Shown: positions 51,350-60,738, numbered from the stretch's first letter. The stretch is 64,000 nucleotides of DNA from an uncultured Clostridium sp. (GCF_934754925.1 NZ_CAKVJA010000006.1:1-64000), one strand, 5' to 3'. The notes: a model not told the origin generated them from the sequence alone. Translations and numbers: made by a program.

Positions 51350-52582
51350 ATGTTAATTAAACTTTTAGTAATTATAGTTAGCTTAATATTAATAGGAATA
51401 TTAGCTAATTACAGTGGAAAATTAGTAGAACTTATAAAATTACCATCTCTTATAGGTATGATTTTACTTGGAATGTTTGTTGGTCCTTCATTTTTGAATC
51501 TTATTCCACAATCAACTTTGAATATCTCTCCATATATCAAAGACATTGCCTTAGTAACAGTATTATTTATAGGTGGATTAGGAATAAGTATAAATCAAAT
51601 GAAACAAATAGGTAGGCCTGCTATCTTATTAAGTATAATACCTGCAACCCTAGAGGGATTAACAATTGCTTTTTTATCAATGATATTTCTTAATTTTACT
51701 TTTATCCAAGGTGCAATACTAGGATTTATAATAGCTGCTGTAAGTCCAGCTGTTTTAGTACCATCAATGGTTGATTTAATTAAAAGAAAAGTTGGACAAG
51801 ATAAGGCAATTCCTCAAATGCTTTTAGTTGGTGCTTCTGCAGATGATACTGTTGCAATTACTTTATTTACAACTTTTTTAGGAATTTATATGGCTAGCAA
51901 TAACGGACAATATATTTCTATTGCTAGTGAGCTTTTTTCAATTCCTCTTACTATTATTAGTAGTATATTTATAGGATGGGTACTTGCATTTTTAACTAAA
52001 AAATTATTAAAATCTATTAAATTTAATGCTTTAAGAGTTATTATTACATTTATAATTTGTTTATGTATTAGATTAATAGAAAATACTTTTCACTTAAAAA
52101 CTTTTAATTCTTTATTAACTATAATGATTTATGGATTTTTCTTAAGAGCCTTTTTAGATGATCTAGCTCTTAAAATTCAAGATGGAATAAATGTTGTTTG
52201 GAAATACGGAAAAATTTATCTATTCGCCTTTGTTGGTATGGCTATTAATCCCTCTCTTGTTGGAGAATATTTATGGATAGGAATATTAATGCTTATTATA
52301 TCTTTAACCATTAGATCAATAGGTGTTGCTATTTCCTTAATTGGGACTGACTTATCTTTTAAAGAAAGAATTTTTTGTATTATAGCTTACTTACCTAAAG
52401 CAACTGTTCAATCCGCTAAAGCTGGTATCCCTCTTCAAATGGGTGTTATTGGTGGTGAAATAATGCAGGCTATTGCTATTTTAAGTGTATTAATAACTGC
52501 CCCTATTGGTGCTATTGGTATTAAACTTTCATCATCTAGATTTTTAAATCAAGAAAACATCAACGAAGATTTAGCTGTATAA
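51350..52582 (+). CDS. Cation/proton antiporter under fluoride-riboswitch control
   Basis: A 410-residue monovalent cation/proton antiporter (CPA superfamily) with about 12 membrane segments. Conserved features are LPSLIGMILLGMFVGP, the VLFIGGLGI block, and VGASADDTVAITLF with the DD pair of the ion site. The ATG at 51350 has AGGAGG upstream; longer in-frame starts overlap the terminator. The fluoride riboswitch in the leader implies a role in fluoride stress. Restoring ion or pH balance while the divergent CLC-F gene exports fluoride is my inference. It ends in a strong terminator. Confidence 0.88.
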   Translation: MLIKLLVIIVSLILIGILANYSGKLVELIKLPSLIGMILLGMFVGPSFLNLIPQSTLNISPYIKDIALVTVLFIGGLGISINQMKQIGRPAILLSIIPATLEGLTIAFLSMIFLNFTFIQGAILGFIIAAVSPAVLVPSMVDLIKRKVGQDKAIPQMLLVGASADDTVAITLFTTFLGIYMASNNGQYISIASELFSIPLTIISSIFIGWVLAFLTKKLLKSIKFNALRVIITFIICLCIRLIENTFHLKTFNSLLTIMIYGFFLRAFLDDLALKIQDGINVVWKYGKIYLFAFVGMAINPSLVGEYLWIGILMLIISLTIRSIGVAISLIGTDLSFKERIFCIIAYLPKATVQSAKAGIPLQMGVIGGEIMQAIAILSVLITAPIGAIGIKLSSSRFLNQENINEDLAV

Positions 52583-52589
52583 TCAATTA

Positions 52590-52624
52590 AAAAGAACTGA
52601 TATTTAACCTATATCAGTTCTTTT
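52590..52624. terminator. Bidirectional terminator
   Basis: Perfect arms AAAAGAACTGATAT and ATATCAGTTCTTTT with a 7-base loop, between the antiporter and copZ. Confidence 0.9.
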
Positions 52625-52630
52625 CCTTTT

Positions 52631-52840
52631 CTATATATTTTCTATTTTAATTACGTCATATCCCATATCTTCAATTTTTTCTTTTATTGAATCATCTGAT
52701 TCACTTGTTTCTACAACAGCATAGTTTCCTTCTAAATTAACTTCAATTCCTGTTGCATCATTTAATTCTTCTAAAGCTTCAGTTACATGAGCAACACAAT
52801 TTTTACAACTCATTCCTTCAATTAATATTTTCTTTTTCAT
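52631..52840 (-). CDS. copZ: Copper chaperone CopZ
   Basis: A 69-residue single heavy-metal-associated domain with the metal-binding motif GMSCKNC near residue 12 and the ferredoxin-like pattern up to DMGYDVIKI. It would deliver Cu(I) to the CopA ATPase encoded just upstream in the same operon, 66 bp away. GAGGAG precedes the ATG. Confidence 0.9.
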   Translation of the reverse strand: MKKKILIEGMSCKNCVAHVTEALEELNDATGIEVNLEGNYAVVETSESDDSIKEKIEDMGYDVIKIENI

Positions 52841-52906
52841 AAAATCTCCTCACTTTCATCATCTTCAAGATATCCTTATTTTAATATTATTAATAACTAT
52901 TTATAC

Positions 52907-55345
52907 TTATTTATTGGGATTAAACTTTCTTAATCTTAATGCATTTGTTAAAACCGAAACTGAACTTAAGCTCATTGCAGCTGCACCTATCATTGGATTT
53001 AATAATGGTCCTCCAAATATATGAAGTACTCCCATGGCTACTGGAATACCTAATACATTATATCCAAATGCCCAGAATAGATTTTGTTTTATATTTCTAA
53101 TAGTTGCTTTACTTAATTTAATAGCTGTAGTAACATCTCTTAAATCACCTTTCATAAGTACTATATTAGCTGATTCAATAGCTACATCAGTACCTGTTCC
53201 AATTGCAATACCAATATCAGCTTGTGCTAATGCTGGAGCATCATTTATTCCATCTCCAACCATCGCAACCTTGTTACCCTTCCCTTGAAGCTTTTTAACT
53301 TCATTTGCTTTGTCTTCAGGTAATACTTCTGCAAGAACAATATCTATTCCAACTTGCTTTGCAATAGCATCAGCAGTTTTCTTATTATCTCCCGTAATCA
53401 TAGCAACCTTTATTCCCATCTTATGAAGATTTTCGATTGCTTCTTTACTACTTGGTTTAACTGTATCCGCAACTGCAATAATACCTTCTAATTTATTATT
53501 TATTGCAATATACATAGGTGTTTTACCCTCATTTGCCAATTTATCTGACTTAACACCTAACTCTCCAACTTCAATAGAGTTTTCACTCATTAATTTTTTA
53601 TTTCCAAGTAAAATAGTCTTACCTTCTATTTCAACTTGAATACCATGGCCTGGAATAGCTTTAAAATTAGATATTTCTTTAAATTGAATATTTCTTTCCT
53701 CTGCACTTTTTACTATTGCTTCACCTAAAGGGTGCTCTGAACCTTTTTCACTACTTGCTGCTATAGATAGTAATTCATCTTCTAATATTGTACTAGTAAT
53801 AATATCTGTTACTACTGGTTTACCTTCTGTAATAGTACCAGTCTTATCAAATACAATAGTATCAATTTGGTGAGTAACTTCTAAAGCTTCTCCCCCTTTA
53901 ATTAATACTCCATATTCTGCGCCTTTTCCTGTTCCAACCATAATTGCTGTAGGTGTTGCTAACCCTAAAGCACATGGACAAGCTATAACTAAAACTGAAA
54001 TAAATATTGTTAATGCAAATACTCCACTCTCACCAGCAATTAACCATCCGATACTAGCAAGTATTGCAAGACCAATTACTATTGGCACAAAGTATGATGC
54101 AATAATATCTGCCATCTTTGCAATAGGGGCCTTTGACCCTTGAGCATCTTCAACTAACTTAATAATTTGAGATAATGCAGTGTCTTTACCAACCTTAGTA
54201 GCTTTATATTTAATAAATCCAGTTTTATTAATACTCGCTCCTATTACCTTGCTTCCAATTGTCTTTTCAACCGGAATACTTTCACCTGTAAGCATAGCTT
54301 CATCAACAGCAGTAGCCCCTTCTATAACTTCACCATCAACAGGTAACTTTTCCCCTGGCTTAACTATAACTATATCTCCAACAATAACTTCATCTATAGG
54401 AATAACTAACTCTTTTCCATCTCTTACAATAGTAGCTGTCTTTGGTGCTAATCCCATAAGCTTTTTAATTGCTTGAGATGTTTTTCCCTTAGAAATTGCT
54501 TCTAGATACTTACCTAAAGTTATTAAAGCAAGTATTGTAACAGCTGCTTCATAATATAGACTCATAGCATAAGAACCATCACCTGTATAAATTTTATATG
54601 TTCCATATAAACTATAAATAAAGGCTGCACTTGTTCCTATTGCAATTAAAGAATCCATATTAGGACTTAATTTAAATAAATTTTTATATCCAATATAGTA
54701 AAACTTATATCCAATTATCATAACTGGTATTGTTAACACTAATTGAATTATTGCAAAATTAAGTGGATTCATCATTGGATCAATAATCTTAGGTAATGGC
54801 ATACCAACCATATGACCCATTGTTATTGTTAAAAGAGGTACTGAAAATATTAATGATAATATTAATCTCCACAATAACTTTCCTTTTTCATCTAAGTTCT
54901 TTTTCTTTTCTTCTATTTTCTGCTCTTCTTCTCTTATTAATTTATATCCTGCCTTCTCAACCTTTGCTTTTATATCTCCAAAGCTTACAGCATCTGCATC
55001 ATAACTTACTGAAAGTTTTTCTGTTGCAAAATTAACTACTGCATTTTCAATACCGGGCATTTTCTTTGTAACTTTTTCAACTCTATTTGCACAAGCCGAG
55101 CATGTCATTCCTTCTATTTTGTAAGTATGTGATTGAATATTTTTTTCTACTTTATATCCTATTTTTTCAACCTTTTGTTCAATATCTTGTTTAGTAACTG
55201 CTTGGTCATCATAATTAACTGTTAAAGTTTCTGTTGCAAAATTAACATTTGCTTCTTTAACACCATTCATTTTGCTAACTACTTTTTCAATTCTGTTAGC
55301 ACAAGCAGAACATGTCATACCGCTTATTTTAAACTTATTATTCAC
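52907..55345 (-). CDS. copA: Copper-exporting P1B-ATPase CopA
   Basis: An 812-residue Cu(I) efflux pump. Two N-terminal HMA domains each carry GMTCSACANR (starting about residues 9 and 79). The transmembrane CPCALGLATPTAIMV is the Cu(I) translocation motif; MLTGESIPVEK, FDKTGTITEGKP, SEHPLGEAIV (HP locus) and MVGDGINDAPALAQADIGIAIG complete the set. YNVLGIPVAMG and MSLSSVSVLTNALRL are typical Cu-ATPase helices. The GTG at 55345 has GGGAG eight bases upstream and is preferred to a GTG at 55354. A GC-rich palindrome upstream resembles a CsoR operator. Confidence 0.95.
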   Translation of the reverse strand: MNNKFKISGMTCSACANRIEKVVSKMNGVKEANVNFATETLTVNYDDQAVTKQDIEQKVEKIGYKVEKNIQSHTYKIEGMTCSACANRVEKVTKKMPGIENAVVNFATEKLSVSYDADAVSFGDIKAKVEKAGYKLIREEEQKIEEKKKNLDEKGKLLWRLILSLIFSVPLLTITMGHMVGMPLPKIIDPMMNPLNFAIIQLVLTIPVMIIGYKFYYIGYKNLFKLSPNMDSLIAIGTSAAFIYSLYGTYKIYTGDGSYAMSLYYEAAVTILALITLGKYLEAISKGKTSQAIKKLMGLAPKTATIVRDGKELVIPIDEVIVGDIVIVKPGEKLPVDGEVIEGATAVDEAMLTGESIPVEKTIGSKVIGASINKTGFIKYKATKVGKDTALSQIIKLVEDAQGSKAPIAKMADIIASYFVPIVIGLAILASIGWLIAGESGVFALTIFISVLVIACPCALGLATPTAIMVGTGKGAEYGVLIKGGEALEVTHQIDTIVFDKTGTITEGKPVVTDIITSTILEDELLSIAASSEKGSEHPLGEAIVKSAEERNIQFKEISNFKAIPGHGIQVEIEGKTILLGNKKLMSENSIEVGELGVKSDKLANEGKTPMYIAINNKLEGIIAVADTVKPSSKEAIENLHKMGIKVAMITGDNKKTADAIAKQVGIDIVLAEVLPEDKANEVKKLQGKGNKVAMVGDGINDAPALAQADIGIAIGTGTDVAIESANIVLMKGDLRDVTTAIKLSKATIRNIKQNLFWAFGYNVLGIPVAMGVLHIFGGPLLNPMIGAAAMSLSSVSVLTNALRLRKFNPNK

Positions 55346-55398
55346 CTCTATCACTCCCTTAAATAAAAATATTTATTTAAATACTATCACTATTTGTT

Positions 55399-55422
55399 GC
55401 ACCCCCCCTGGGTGGGGTTATA
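55399..55422. promoter_or_regulatory. CsoR-like operator upstream of copA
   Basis: On the minus strand TAACCCCACCCAGGGGGGGTGC is a GC-rich pseudo-palindrome in very AT-rich DNA, resembling CsoR sites (pattern CCCC...GGGG). Its position fits repression of copA-copZ. No csoR gene is in the window. Confidence 0.55.
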
Positions 55423-55592
55423 AACCTATTATATTCTTTTTTTTATTATTTGCAATAGTTTTTTTATTATTTAATGATATTATTTATCAATTAAAATATT
55501 TATTTTAATTGCGTATCATAAGTATGTATTTTTTACATATATATTTATTAAGAAATTATTGTAAACGTTTTATTAATTTGGGAGGACTTTTT

Positions 55593-57026
55593 ATGATCAG
55601 TTTCTTTGTTTGTCTAGCTATATTGATAATTGGTTATTGTCTATATAGCAAACTTGTTGAAAAAATCTTTGGACCAGAGTTTGACAGAAAGACACCTGCA
55701 TTAGTTCATCCGGATGGAGTCGACTATATGCCAATGAAACCCTGGAGATCATTTTTAGTGCAACTTCTTAATATTGCAGGGCTTGGTCCAATATTTGGTG
55801 CATTATCAGGAGCTATCTGGGGACCATCAGTATACCTTTGGATTGTTTTTGGTACACTTCTTGCTGGTGGCGTTCATGATTTTCTAAGTGGTATGCTATC
55901 AGTTAGAAATGATGGAGCAAGTATCTCTGAAATTGTAGGTATTTACCTAGGTAAAGTAATGAAAAATGTAATGAGAGTATTTTCAGTTATTCTTCTTGTT
56001 ATGGTTGGAGTTGTATTTATGGTTGGTCCTGCCGGTTTATTAGCAAAACTTACACCTAATTTTATGAATGTAACCTTCTGGACAATTGTTGTATTAATTT
56101 ATTATTTTCTTGCTACTTTATTACCTATTGATAAGATTATCGGAAAACTATATCCTATTTTCGGTATATGCTTAATTATTATGGCTGTAGGTATTGCAGG
56201 TGCAACAATATTAAATAATGGTACTAATCCAATGATGGAAATTACACTTGAAAATCTACATCCTGATGGTGCTCCAATTTGGCCATTAATGTTTATTACA
56301 GTAGCCTGTGGTGCTATTTCAGGTTTCCACGCAACACAATCACCTATTATATCAAGATGTATAGAAACTGAAAAAGATGGTAGAAAAATATTTTATGGTG
56401 CTATGGTTGCAGAAGGAATAATTGCTCTAATATGGGCTTCTGCTGGTATTGCTTTCTATAAGGGAACTGGTGGATTACTTGCTGCAGGTGGAGGTAATTC
56501 TTCAACTGTATATGATATGTCCATTGGCCTTTTAGGTAAGGTTGGTGGAGTTCTTGCTATGCTTGGTGTTATTGTATGTCCTATTACTTCAGGAGATACA
56601 GCCTTTAGAAGTGCAAGACTTACAATATCAGATTGGTTTAAAATTGATCAAACTAAAATTCCTAAGAGATTAATGCTTGCTATTCCTTTACTTGGAATTG
56701 GATATTTAATTTCACTTATAGATTATTCAGTTGTTTGGAGATATTTTTCATGGTCAAATCAAACACTAGCTATGATAGTTCTTTGGGCAGGCTCTGTATA
56801 TCTTGCTAAATATGCTAAGATAAATAAACCAATTTCATCATTAATTGCAGTAATTCCTGCAACCTTTATGTCAGCAGTAAGTTGTACTTATATTTTATAC
56901 GCACAAGAAGGCTTTAAACTTCCAACAAGAATTGCATATCCTATAGGTATAATTTTTGCAGTTATATGTTTGTGCCTATTCTTATTCCGTACATTTATAC
57001 CTGCTATAAAAGCTAAAGCTAATTAA
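55593..57026 (+). CDS. cstA: CstA-family peptide/pyruvate transporter
   Basis: A 477-residue multi-spanning transporter of the carbon-starvation CstA family (relatives include BtsT, a pyruvate/H+ symporter). Signatures are DGVDYMPMKPW, LLNIAGLGPIFGALSGAIWGPSVYLWIVFGT split over the first helices, GGVHDFLSGM, FHATQSPIISRC, CPITSGDTAFRSARL and the WRYFSWSNQTLAMIVLW segment. GGGAGG lies seven bases before the ATG at 55593. It is a lone plus-strand gene, shorter than E. coli CstA, as is usual in clostridia. The substrate is uncertain. Confidence 0.9.
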   Translation: MISFFVCLAILIIGYCLYSKLVEKIFGPEFDRKTPALVHPDGVDYMPMKPWRSFLVQLLNIAGLGPIFGALSGAIWGPSVYLWIVFGTLLAGGVHDFLSGMLSVRNDGASISEIVGIYLGKVMKNVMRVFSVILLVMVGVVFMVGPAGLLAKLTPNFMNVTFWTIVVLIYYFLATLLPIDKIIGKLYPIFGICLIIMAVGIAGATILNNGTNPMMEITLENLHPDGAPIWPLMFITVACGAISGFHATQSPIISRCIETEKDGRKIFYGAMVAEGIIALIWASAGIAFYKGTGGLLAAGGGNSSTVYDMSIGLLGKVGGVLAMLGVIVCPITSGDTAFRSARLTISDWFKIDQTKIPKRLMLAIPLLGIGYLISLIDYSVVWRYFSWSNQTLAMIVLWAGSVYLAKYAKINKPISSLIAVIPATFMSAVSCTYILYAQEGFKLPTRIAYPIGIIFAVICLCLFLFRTFIPAIKAKAN

Positions 57027-57047
57027 AAATTAATAATCTAAAAAAAT

Positions 57048-57093
57048 AAAGGTACCAAATTGAATTTAATATAAAACTCAATTTGGTACTTTT
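57048..57093. terminator. Bidirectional terminator
   Basis: AAAGGTACCAAATTGA and TCAATTTGGTACTTTT form a 16-bp stem with one mismatch between the convergent cstA and manC genes. Confidence 0.9.
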
Positions 57094-57102
57094 AACTTTT
57101 CA

Positions 57103-58173
57103 TTAAATAAACGCCCCAAACTCAGGACTATCATTAATATCATTAAGCAAATGCTTAATTTCCTGATCTTTATCCTTATCCATTACTAGGATAACATCAC
57201 CTGCATCCACAACTACTAAATCCTTAACTCCAAAACCAATAATCAGTTTTTCGTCTCCTCCAAATATGGAGCAATTTTCACAATCCTGGATATAGACATT
57301 ATTGCTTATCTTGTTATTTCTATATTCACTTAAATATCTGCTTAATGCAGTAAAACTTCCTATGTCATCCCACTGAAAAGTTCCTTTAATTACATATGCT
57401 TTCCTAGTTCTTTGCATTACTCCAAAATCTATAGAAATACCATCGATGTTTTCATATTCTTCTCTAATTACCTCTTCTTCATCATTTTCTCCTAAATGTT
57501 GATATATATTCATTAATGACTTATACATCTTAGGCAAATACTTTTCAATTTCTCTTAATATAACATCTGCTCTAAAAACAAACATCCCTGAATTCCATAG
57601 ATAGGTCCCCTTTAATAAAAAGTCTTTAGCTACTTCAATATTAGGTTTTTCAGTGAATCTTGCTATTTTATATGCCTGAGATGCAGAAGCTATTCTTTCT
57701 CCCATTTCAATATATCCATAACCAGTTTCAGGTCTAGTTGGAGTAATACCTATTGTAACTATCCCTCTACGTCTATTAGCTATTTCAATAGCTTCTGATA
57801 GTGTATCTAAATAATCCTTTTGACCTTCAATATGATGATCAGAAGGTAAAACTACCATTACAGCATCATTATCTTTTTTTAATAACTTAATGGCTGATAA
57901 CCCTATACAAGTAGCAGTTTCTTTATTAGCCGGTTCAGTAAATATATTTTCAGAATTAACATCTGATAACTCATCTCTTATTTTTTCCAAATAACCCCTG
58001 TTAGTTACCACATAAATATTATCCTTCTTAATTAAAGGAGTAATTCTTTCAACTGTATTTACTAAAAAGCTTTTATTATTAATAACCTTCAAAAATTGCT
58101 TAGGTTGATTTGCCCTTGATAAAGGATATAGCCTTGTACCTTTTCCTCCAGCTAAAATTAGCGCGTATATCAC
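57103..58173 (-). CDS. manC: Mannose-1-phosphate guanylyltransferase
   Basis: A 356-residue nucleotidyltransferase that makes GDP-mannose from GTP and mannose 1-phosphate for surface glycans. The N-terminal pyrophosphorylase loop ILAGGKGTRLYPLS, the FTEPANKETATCIGL block, VVLPSDHHI, YGYIEMGERI, the FTEKPN motif and GTYLWNSGMFVFR are all present. The fused isomerase domain of bifunctional enzymes is absent. The likely start is GTG at 58173 with GGAGTGG upstream. No other glycan genes are adjacent. Confidence 0.93.
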   Translation of the reverse strand: MIYALILAGGKGTRLYPLSRANQPKQFLKVINNKSFLVNTVERITPLIKKDNIYVVTNRGYLEKIRDELSDVNSENIFTEPANKETATCIGLSAIKLLKKDNDAVMVVLPSDHHIEGQKDYLDTLSEAIEIANRRRGIVTIGITPTRPETGYGYIEMGERIASASQAYKIARFTEKPNIEVAKDFLLKGTYLWNSGMFVFRADVILREIEKYLPKMYKSLMNIYQHLGENDEEEVIREEYENIDGISIDFGVMQRTRKAYVIKGTFQWDDIGSFTALSRYLSEYRNNKISNNVYIQDCENCSIFGGDEKLIIGFGVKDLVVVDAGDVILVMDKDKDQEIKHLLNDINDSPEFGAFI

Positions 58174-58242
58174 AAAATTCCACTCCACGTAGTACTATGT
58201 TTTATTATATGAGTGCCTTTTACCAATTGTGAAATCATAATG

Positions 58243-59619
58243 TTATTTCATTATTTTCTTTAAAATATTTATTTTTTCTTTATAAGGTGCAAATCTCACA
58301 TTAAATTCTACAAATGTTCCTCTCTCCATTACTGACCTTTTATGAGTAAATGCATCAAAACTAGCCTTACCATGATAACTACCCATGCCGCTATATCCTA
58401 CTCCTCCAAAAGGTAAATTCCCATTAGCTACATGGATTATAGTATCATTTATAGTAACCCCTCCAGATGTAGTGCATCTTAAAATATTATTTATACTTTT
58501 TTTACTTTCGGAGAAATAATATAATGCTAAGGGCTTTTCTCTCTTATTAACAAAGTCTATTATCTCTTGTATATTCTCAAATTCTATTACTGGTAATATT
58601 GGTCCAAATATCTCCTCAGTCATAACATTAGAATTAACATCTACATTAGTTAGAATAGTTGGCTCCATATATAATTCAGTATTATCTATATTACCTCCAT
58701 AATATATCTCACCATCATTAATATATTTCTTTAACCTATTTAATGAAGCTGTATTAACTATTCTAGGATAATCAGGACTCTCCTTAACACTTTTTCCAAA
58801 CTGTTTATGTATTTCTTTAATAATTAAGTTTAATAATTTATCCTTAATACTACTATGAACACATAAATAATCTGGTGCCACACAAGTTTGACCTACATTT
58901 AAAAACTTTCCCCAAACTATTCTTTTAGCTGCAAGTTCTAATTTTGCATCTTTATCAACTATACAAGGGCTTTTTCCACCTAATTCTAAGGTTACAGGTA
59001 TTAAATTTTTAGCTGCTTTCTCCATAACTATTTTTCCAACTCTGATGCTACCAGTAAAGAATATATAATCAAATGGAAGATCTAATAAAGCTGATACAGC
59101 TTCTTTTCCCTCTAATGGGCTAACTACCCTTAAATATCCTTCTTGAAAATTTTCATTAATTATTTCTTCTAATAATATTGAAGTATTCTTTGCATTTTCT
59201 GATGGCTTTATTATTGCTGTATTACCAGCAGAAATAGCCCCAATCAATGGGGCTATAACTAATTGAAATGGGTAATTAAATGGGCCTATAATTAACGTCA
59301 CTCCATATGGCTCTTTATATATGTAGCTTTTAGCAGGATAATATACTATTGGTGATTTTGATTTTTCTATTTTTGACCATTTTTTTATATTCTTTATATG
59401 TGTATTAATTTCATCATATATAAGTCCTACTTCAGTTGCATAACTCTCAAAATTAGATTTCCCTAAGTCTTTTTTTAATGCATCTAAAACTTTATCTTCA
59501 TTTTCTTTAATTACTTGCTTTAGTTTTTTTAAATTATTTATTCTAAAATTAATATCATTTGTTTTTCTTAAATTAAAGAATTCCTTTTGTCTATTAAATA
59601 CTAATTTTAAATCATTCAT
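58243..59619 (-). CDS. Aldehyde dehydrogenase (class 3-like)
   Basis: A 458-residue NAD(P)-dependent aldehyde dehydrogenase of the short class 3/fatty aldehyde type, lacking the N-terminal extension of class 1/2 enzymes. Motifs are the PFNYPFQLVIAPLIGAISAGNTAIIKPSE block (Asn of the oxyanion hole in FNYP), FTGSIRVGKIV, the catalytic base region LELGGKSPCIV, the nucleophile in GQTCVAPDYLC (about residue 239) and EEIFGPILPV. The physiological aldehyde is unknown. It lies 28 bp after the DUF4163/DUF3298 gene, so they may be co-transcribed. Confidence 0.93.
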   Translation of the reverse strand: MNDLKLVFNRQKEFFNLRKTNDINFRINNLKKLKQVIKENEDKVLDALKKDLGKSNFESYATEVGLIYDEINTHIKNIKKWSKIEKSKSPIVYYPAKSYIYKEPYGVTLIIGPFNYPFQLVIAPLIGAISAGNTAIIKPSENAKNTSILLEEIINENFQEGYLRVVSPLEGKEAVSALLDLPFDYIFFTGSIRVGKIVMEKAAKNLIPVTLELGGKSPCIVDKDAKLELAAKRIVWGKFLNVGQTCVAPDYLCVHSSIKDKLLNLIIKEIHKQFGKSVKESPDYPRIVNTASLNRLKKYINDGEIYYGGNIDNTELYMEPTILTNVDVNSNVMTEEIFGPILPVIEFENIQEIIDFVNKREKPLALYYFSESKKSINNILRCTTSGGVTINDTIIHVANGNLPFGGVGYSGMGSYHGKASFDAFTHKRSVMERGTFVEFNVRFAPYKEKINILKKIMK

Positions 59620-59647
59620 TTATTAACCTCTTATTTAAAAGTTTTTA

Positions 59648-60376
59648 TTACATTTTACCATACTTTAAATTTCCTTCAAAAAGATTATTAGAAATAATAA
59701 ATTCTGATATTCCTGATGCATATGGTGCTATTTCATATAATCCGAAATAAATTACAACTGTATTATTCTTTATATAAAAATTTTGATTATCTACTATTCC
59801 ATTGAATCCATCCTTTCCAGTAAAATATCTATCTGGATCTTTACTTATTTGTCTATTTATTTCTTTATTAATTACATCTTTATAATTGTAATTATCTTTA
59901 AATATATCTTTTAGTTGAATTTCATTACCAGTTAATTTTTCTACATTATAAGCAATTCTATTTGTTATACCATGAGCTCCACCTGAAAATTGATAATAAT
60001 CTATATAAAAACTAATAATATCGGAATTGTTAGTAACCTTATATCTAGCATATAATTGATATGGCATTAACGGTGCTATCTTATTCTTAAAATATTCATC
60101 TGCAATCTGTTTAACTTCATTAATCCAATTTTCTGTCCACCTTATAATTTCATTATTGACTATTTCTTCTTTTTCTTTATTGCTGATACCATTTATCTGT
60201 GGAATAACTACATTAATGTCTAAATAATCATTTTTTGACTTATATATTTTATCCACAATCTTTATCTTAGAATTATCTTCATTCAATTCACTAGTTTTCA
60301 ACATAGCCTGTGGATAACTCACGATATTTATTAGCAACATTAATATTACTAAAAACCACATTTTTAGCCATTTCAT
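59648..60376 (-). CDS. Secreted DUF4163/DUF3298 protein
   Basis: A 242-residue exported protein. The N-terminal signal peptide (about 1-25) is followed by a DUF4163-like region (DINVVIPQINGISNKEKEEIVNNEI) and a C-terminal DUF3298 region (FYIKNNTVVIYFGLYEIAPYASG). This pairing is common in Firmicutes and is sometimes linked to RsgI-type anti-sigma factors and cell-envelope functions, but no activity is known. GGAGGG precedes the ATG. Two perfect DnaA boxes lie inside the 5' coding region and two more upstream. Confidence 0.87.
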   Translation of the reverse strand: MKWLKMWFLVILMLLINIVSYPQAMLKTSELNEDNSKIKIVDKIYKSKNDYLDINVVIPQINGISNKEKEEIVNNEIIRWTENWINEVKQIADEYFKNKIAPLMPYQLYARYKVTNNSDIISFYIDYYQFSGGAHGITNRIAYNVEKLTGNEIQLKDIFKDNYNYKDVINKEINRQISKDPDRYFTGKDGFNGIVDNQNFYIKNNTVVIYFGLYEIAPYASGISEFIISNNLFEGNLKYGKM

Positions 60377-60582
60377 AAAATCTCCCTCCTCTATATTCGC
60401 TAAATTTTACACTTATTTTATTATTATCTACAATAAATCTAATAATTATTAACCTATATATCAACATTTTTTTAACAAGTTATCCACAGCTACCTGTGAA
60501 TTATGTGCGTAACCTCTAGTTTTTGTTAATTCTATAAATTTATTTCATATTTAAATTTTATTTCATATTAAGTTTATCCACA
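60249..60582. promoter_or_regulatory. Cluster of four perfect DnaA boxes
   Basis: TTATCCACA occurs at 60249-60257, 60480-60488 and 60574-60582 on the plus strand, and at 60309-60317 on the minus strand. All match the consensus TTATnCACA exactly. A one-mismatch copy lies near 60494-60502. No other perfect TTATCCACA was noticed elsewhere in the window. The boxes span the promoter and 5' end of the DUF4163/DUF3298 gene. dnaA and other origin genes are absent, so this resembles the DnaA-box clusters of B. subtilis rather than oriC. Confidence 0.75.
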
Positions 60583-60738
60583 GCCTATATATAGTATTTA
60601 TAAAATATCTATAATCTAAACATTAAATAAAAAAATAAACCATAATATAATAATAAAATTTTATTTTTATCATTATATTATGGCTAAATTTTATATTAGA
60701 TAAATTTTATTTAACTATATTTAATACCACTTTAAGTA
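60377..60738. other. Intergenic region with DnaA boxes and rluF terminator
   Basis: The gap between rluF and the DUF4163/DUF3298 gene is very AT-rich. It contains two perfect DnaA boxes and the rluF terminator at 60640-60683. No coding frame of note is visible. Confidence 0.6.
60640..60683 (-). terminator. Terminator of rluF
   Basis: CCATAATATAAT and ATTATATTATGG with further A-T pairs inside, followed by TTTATTTTTTTATT on the minus strand. Confidence 0.85.

Noticed and set aside
60249..60582. Chromosomal replication origin oriC
   Set aside because: None of the usual origin genes (dnaA, dnaN, rpmH, recF, gyrB) are nearby, and gene orientation does not switch at this point: rluF and the sortase pair continue on the minus strand.
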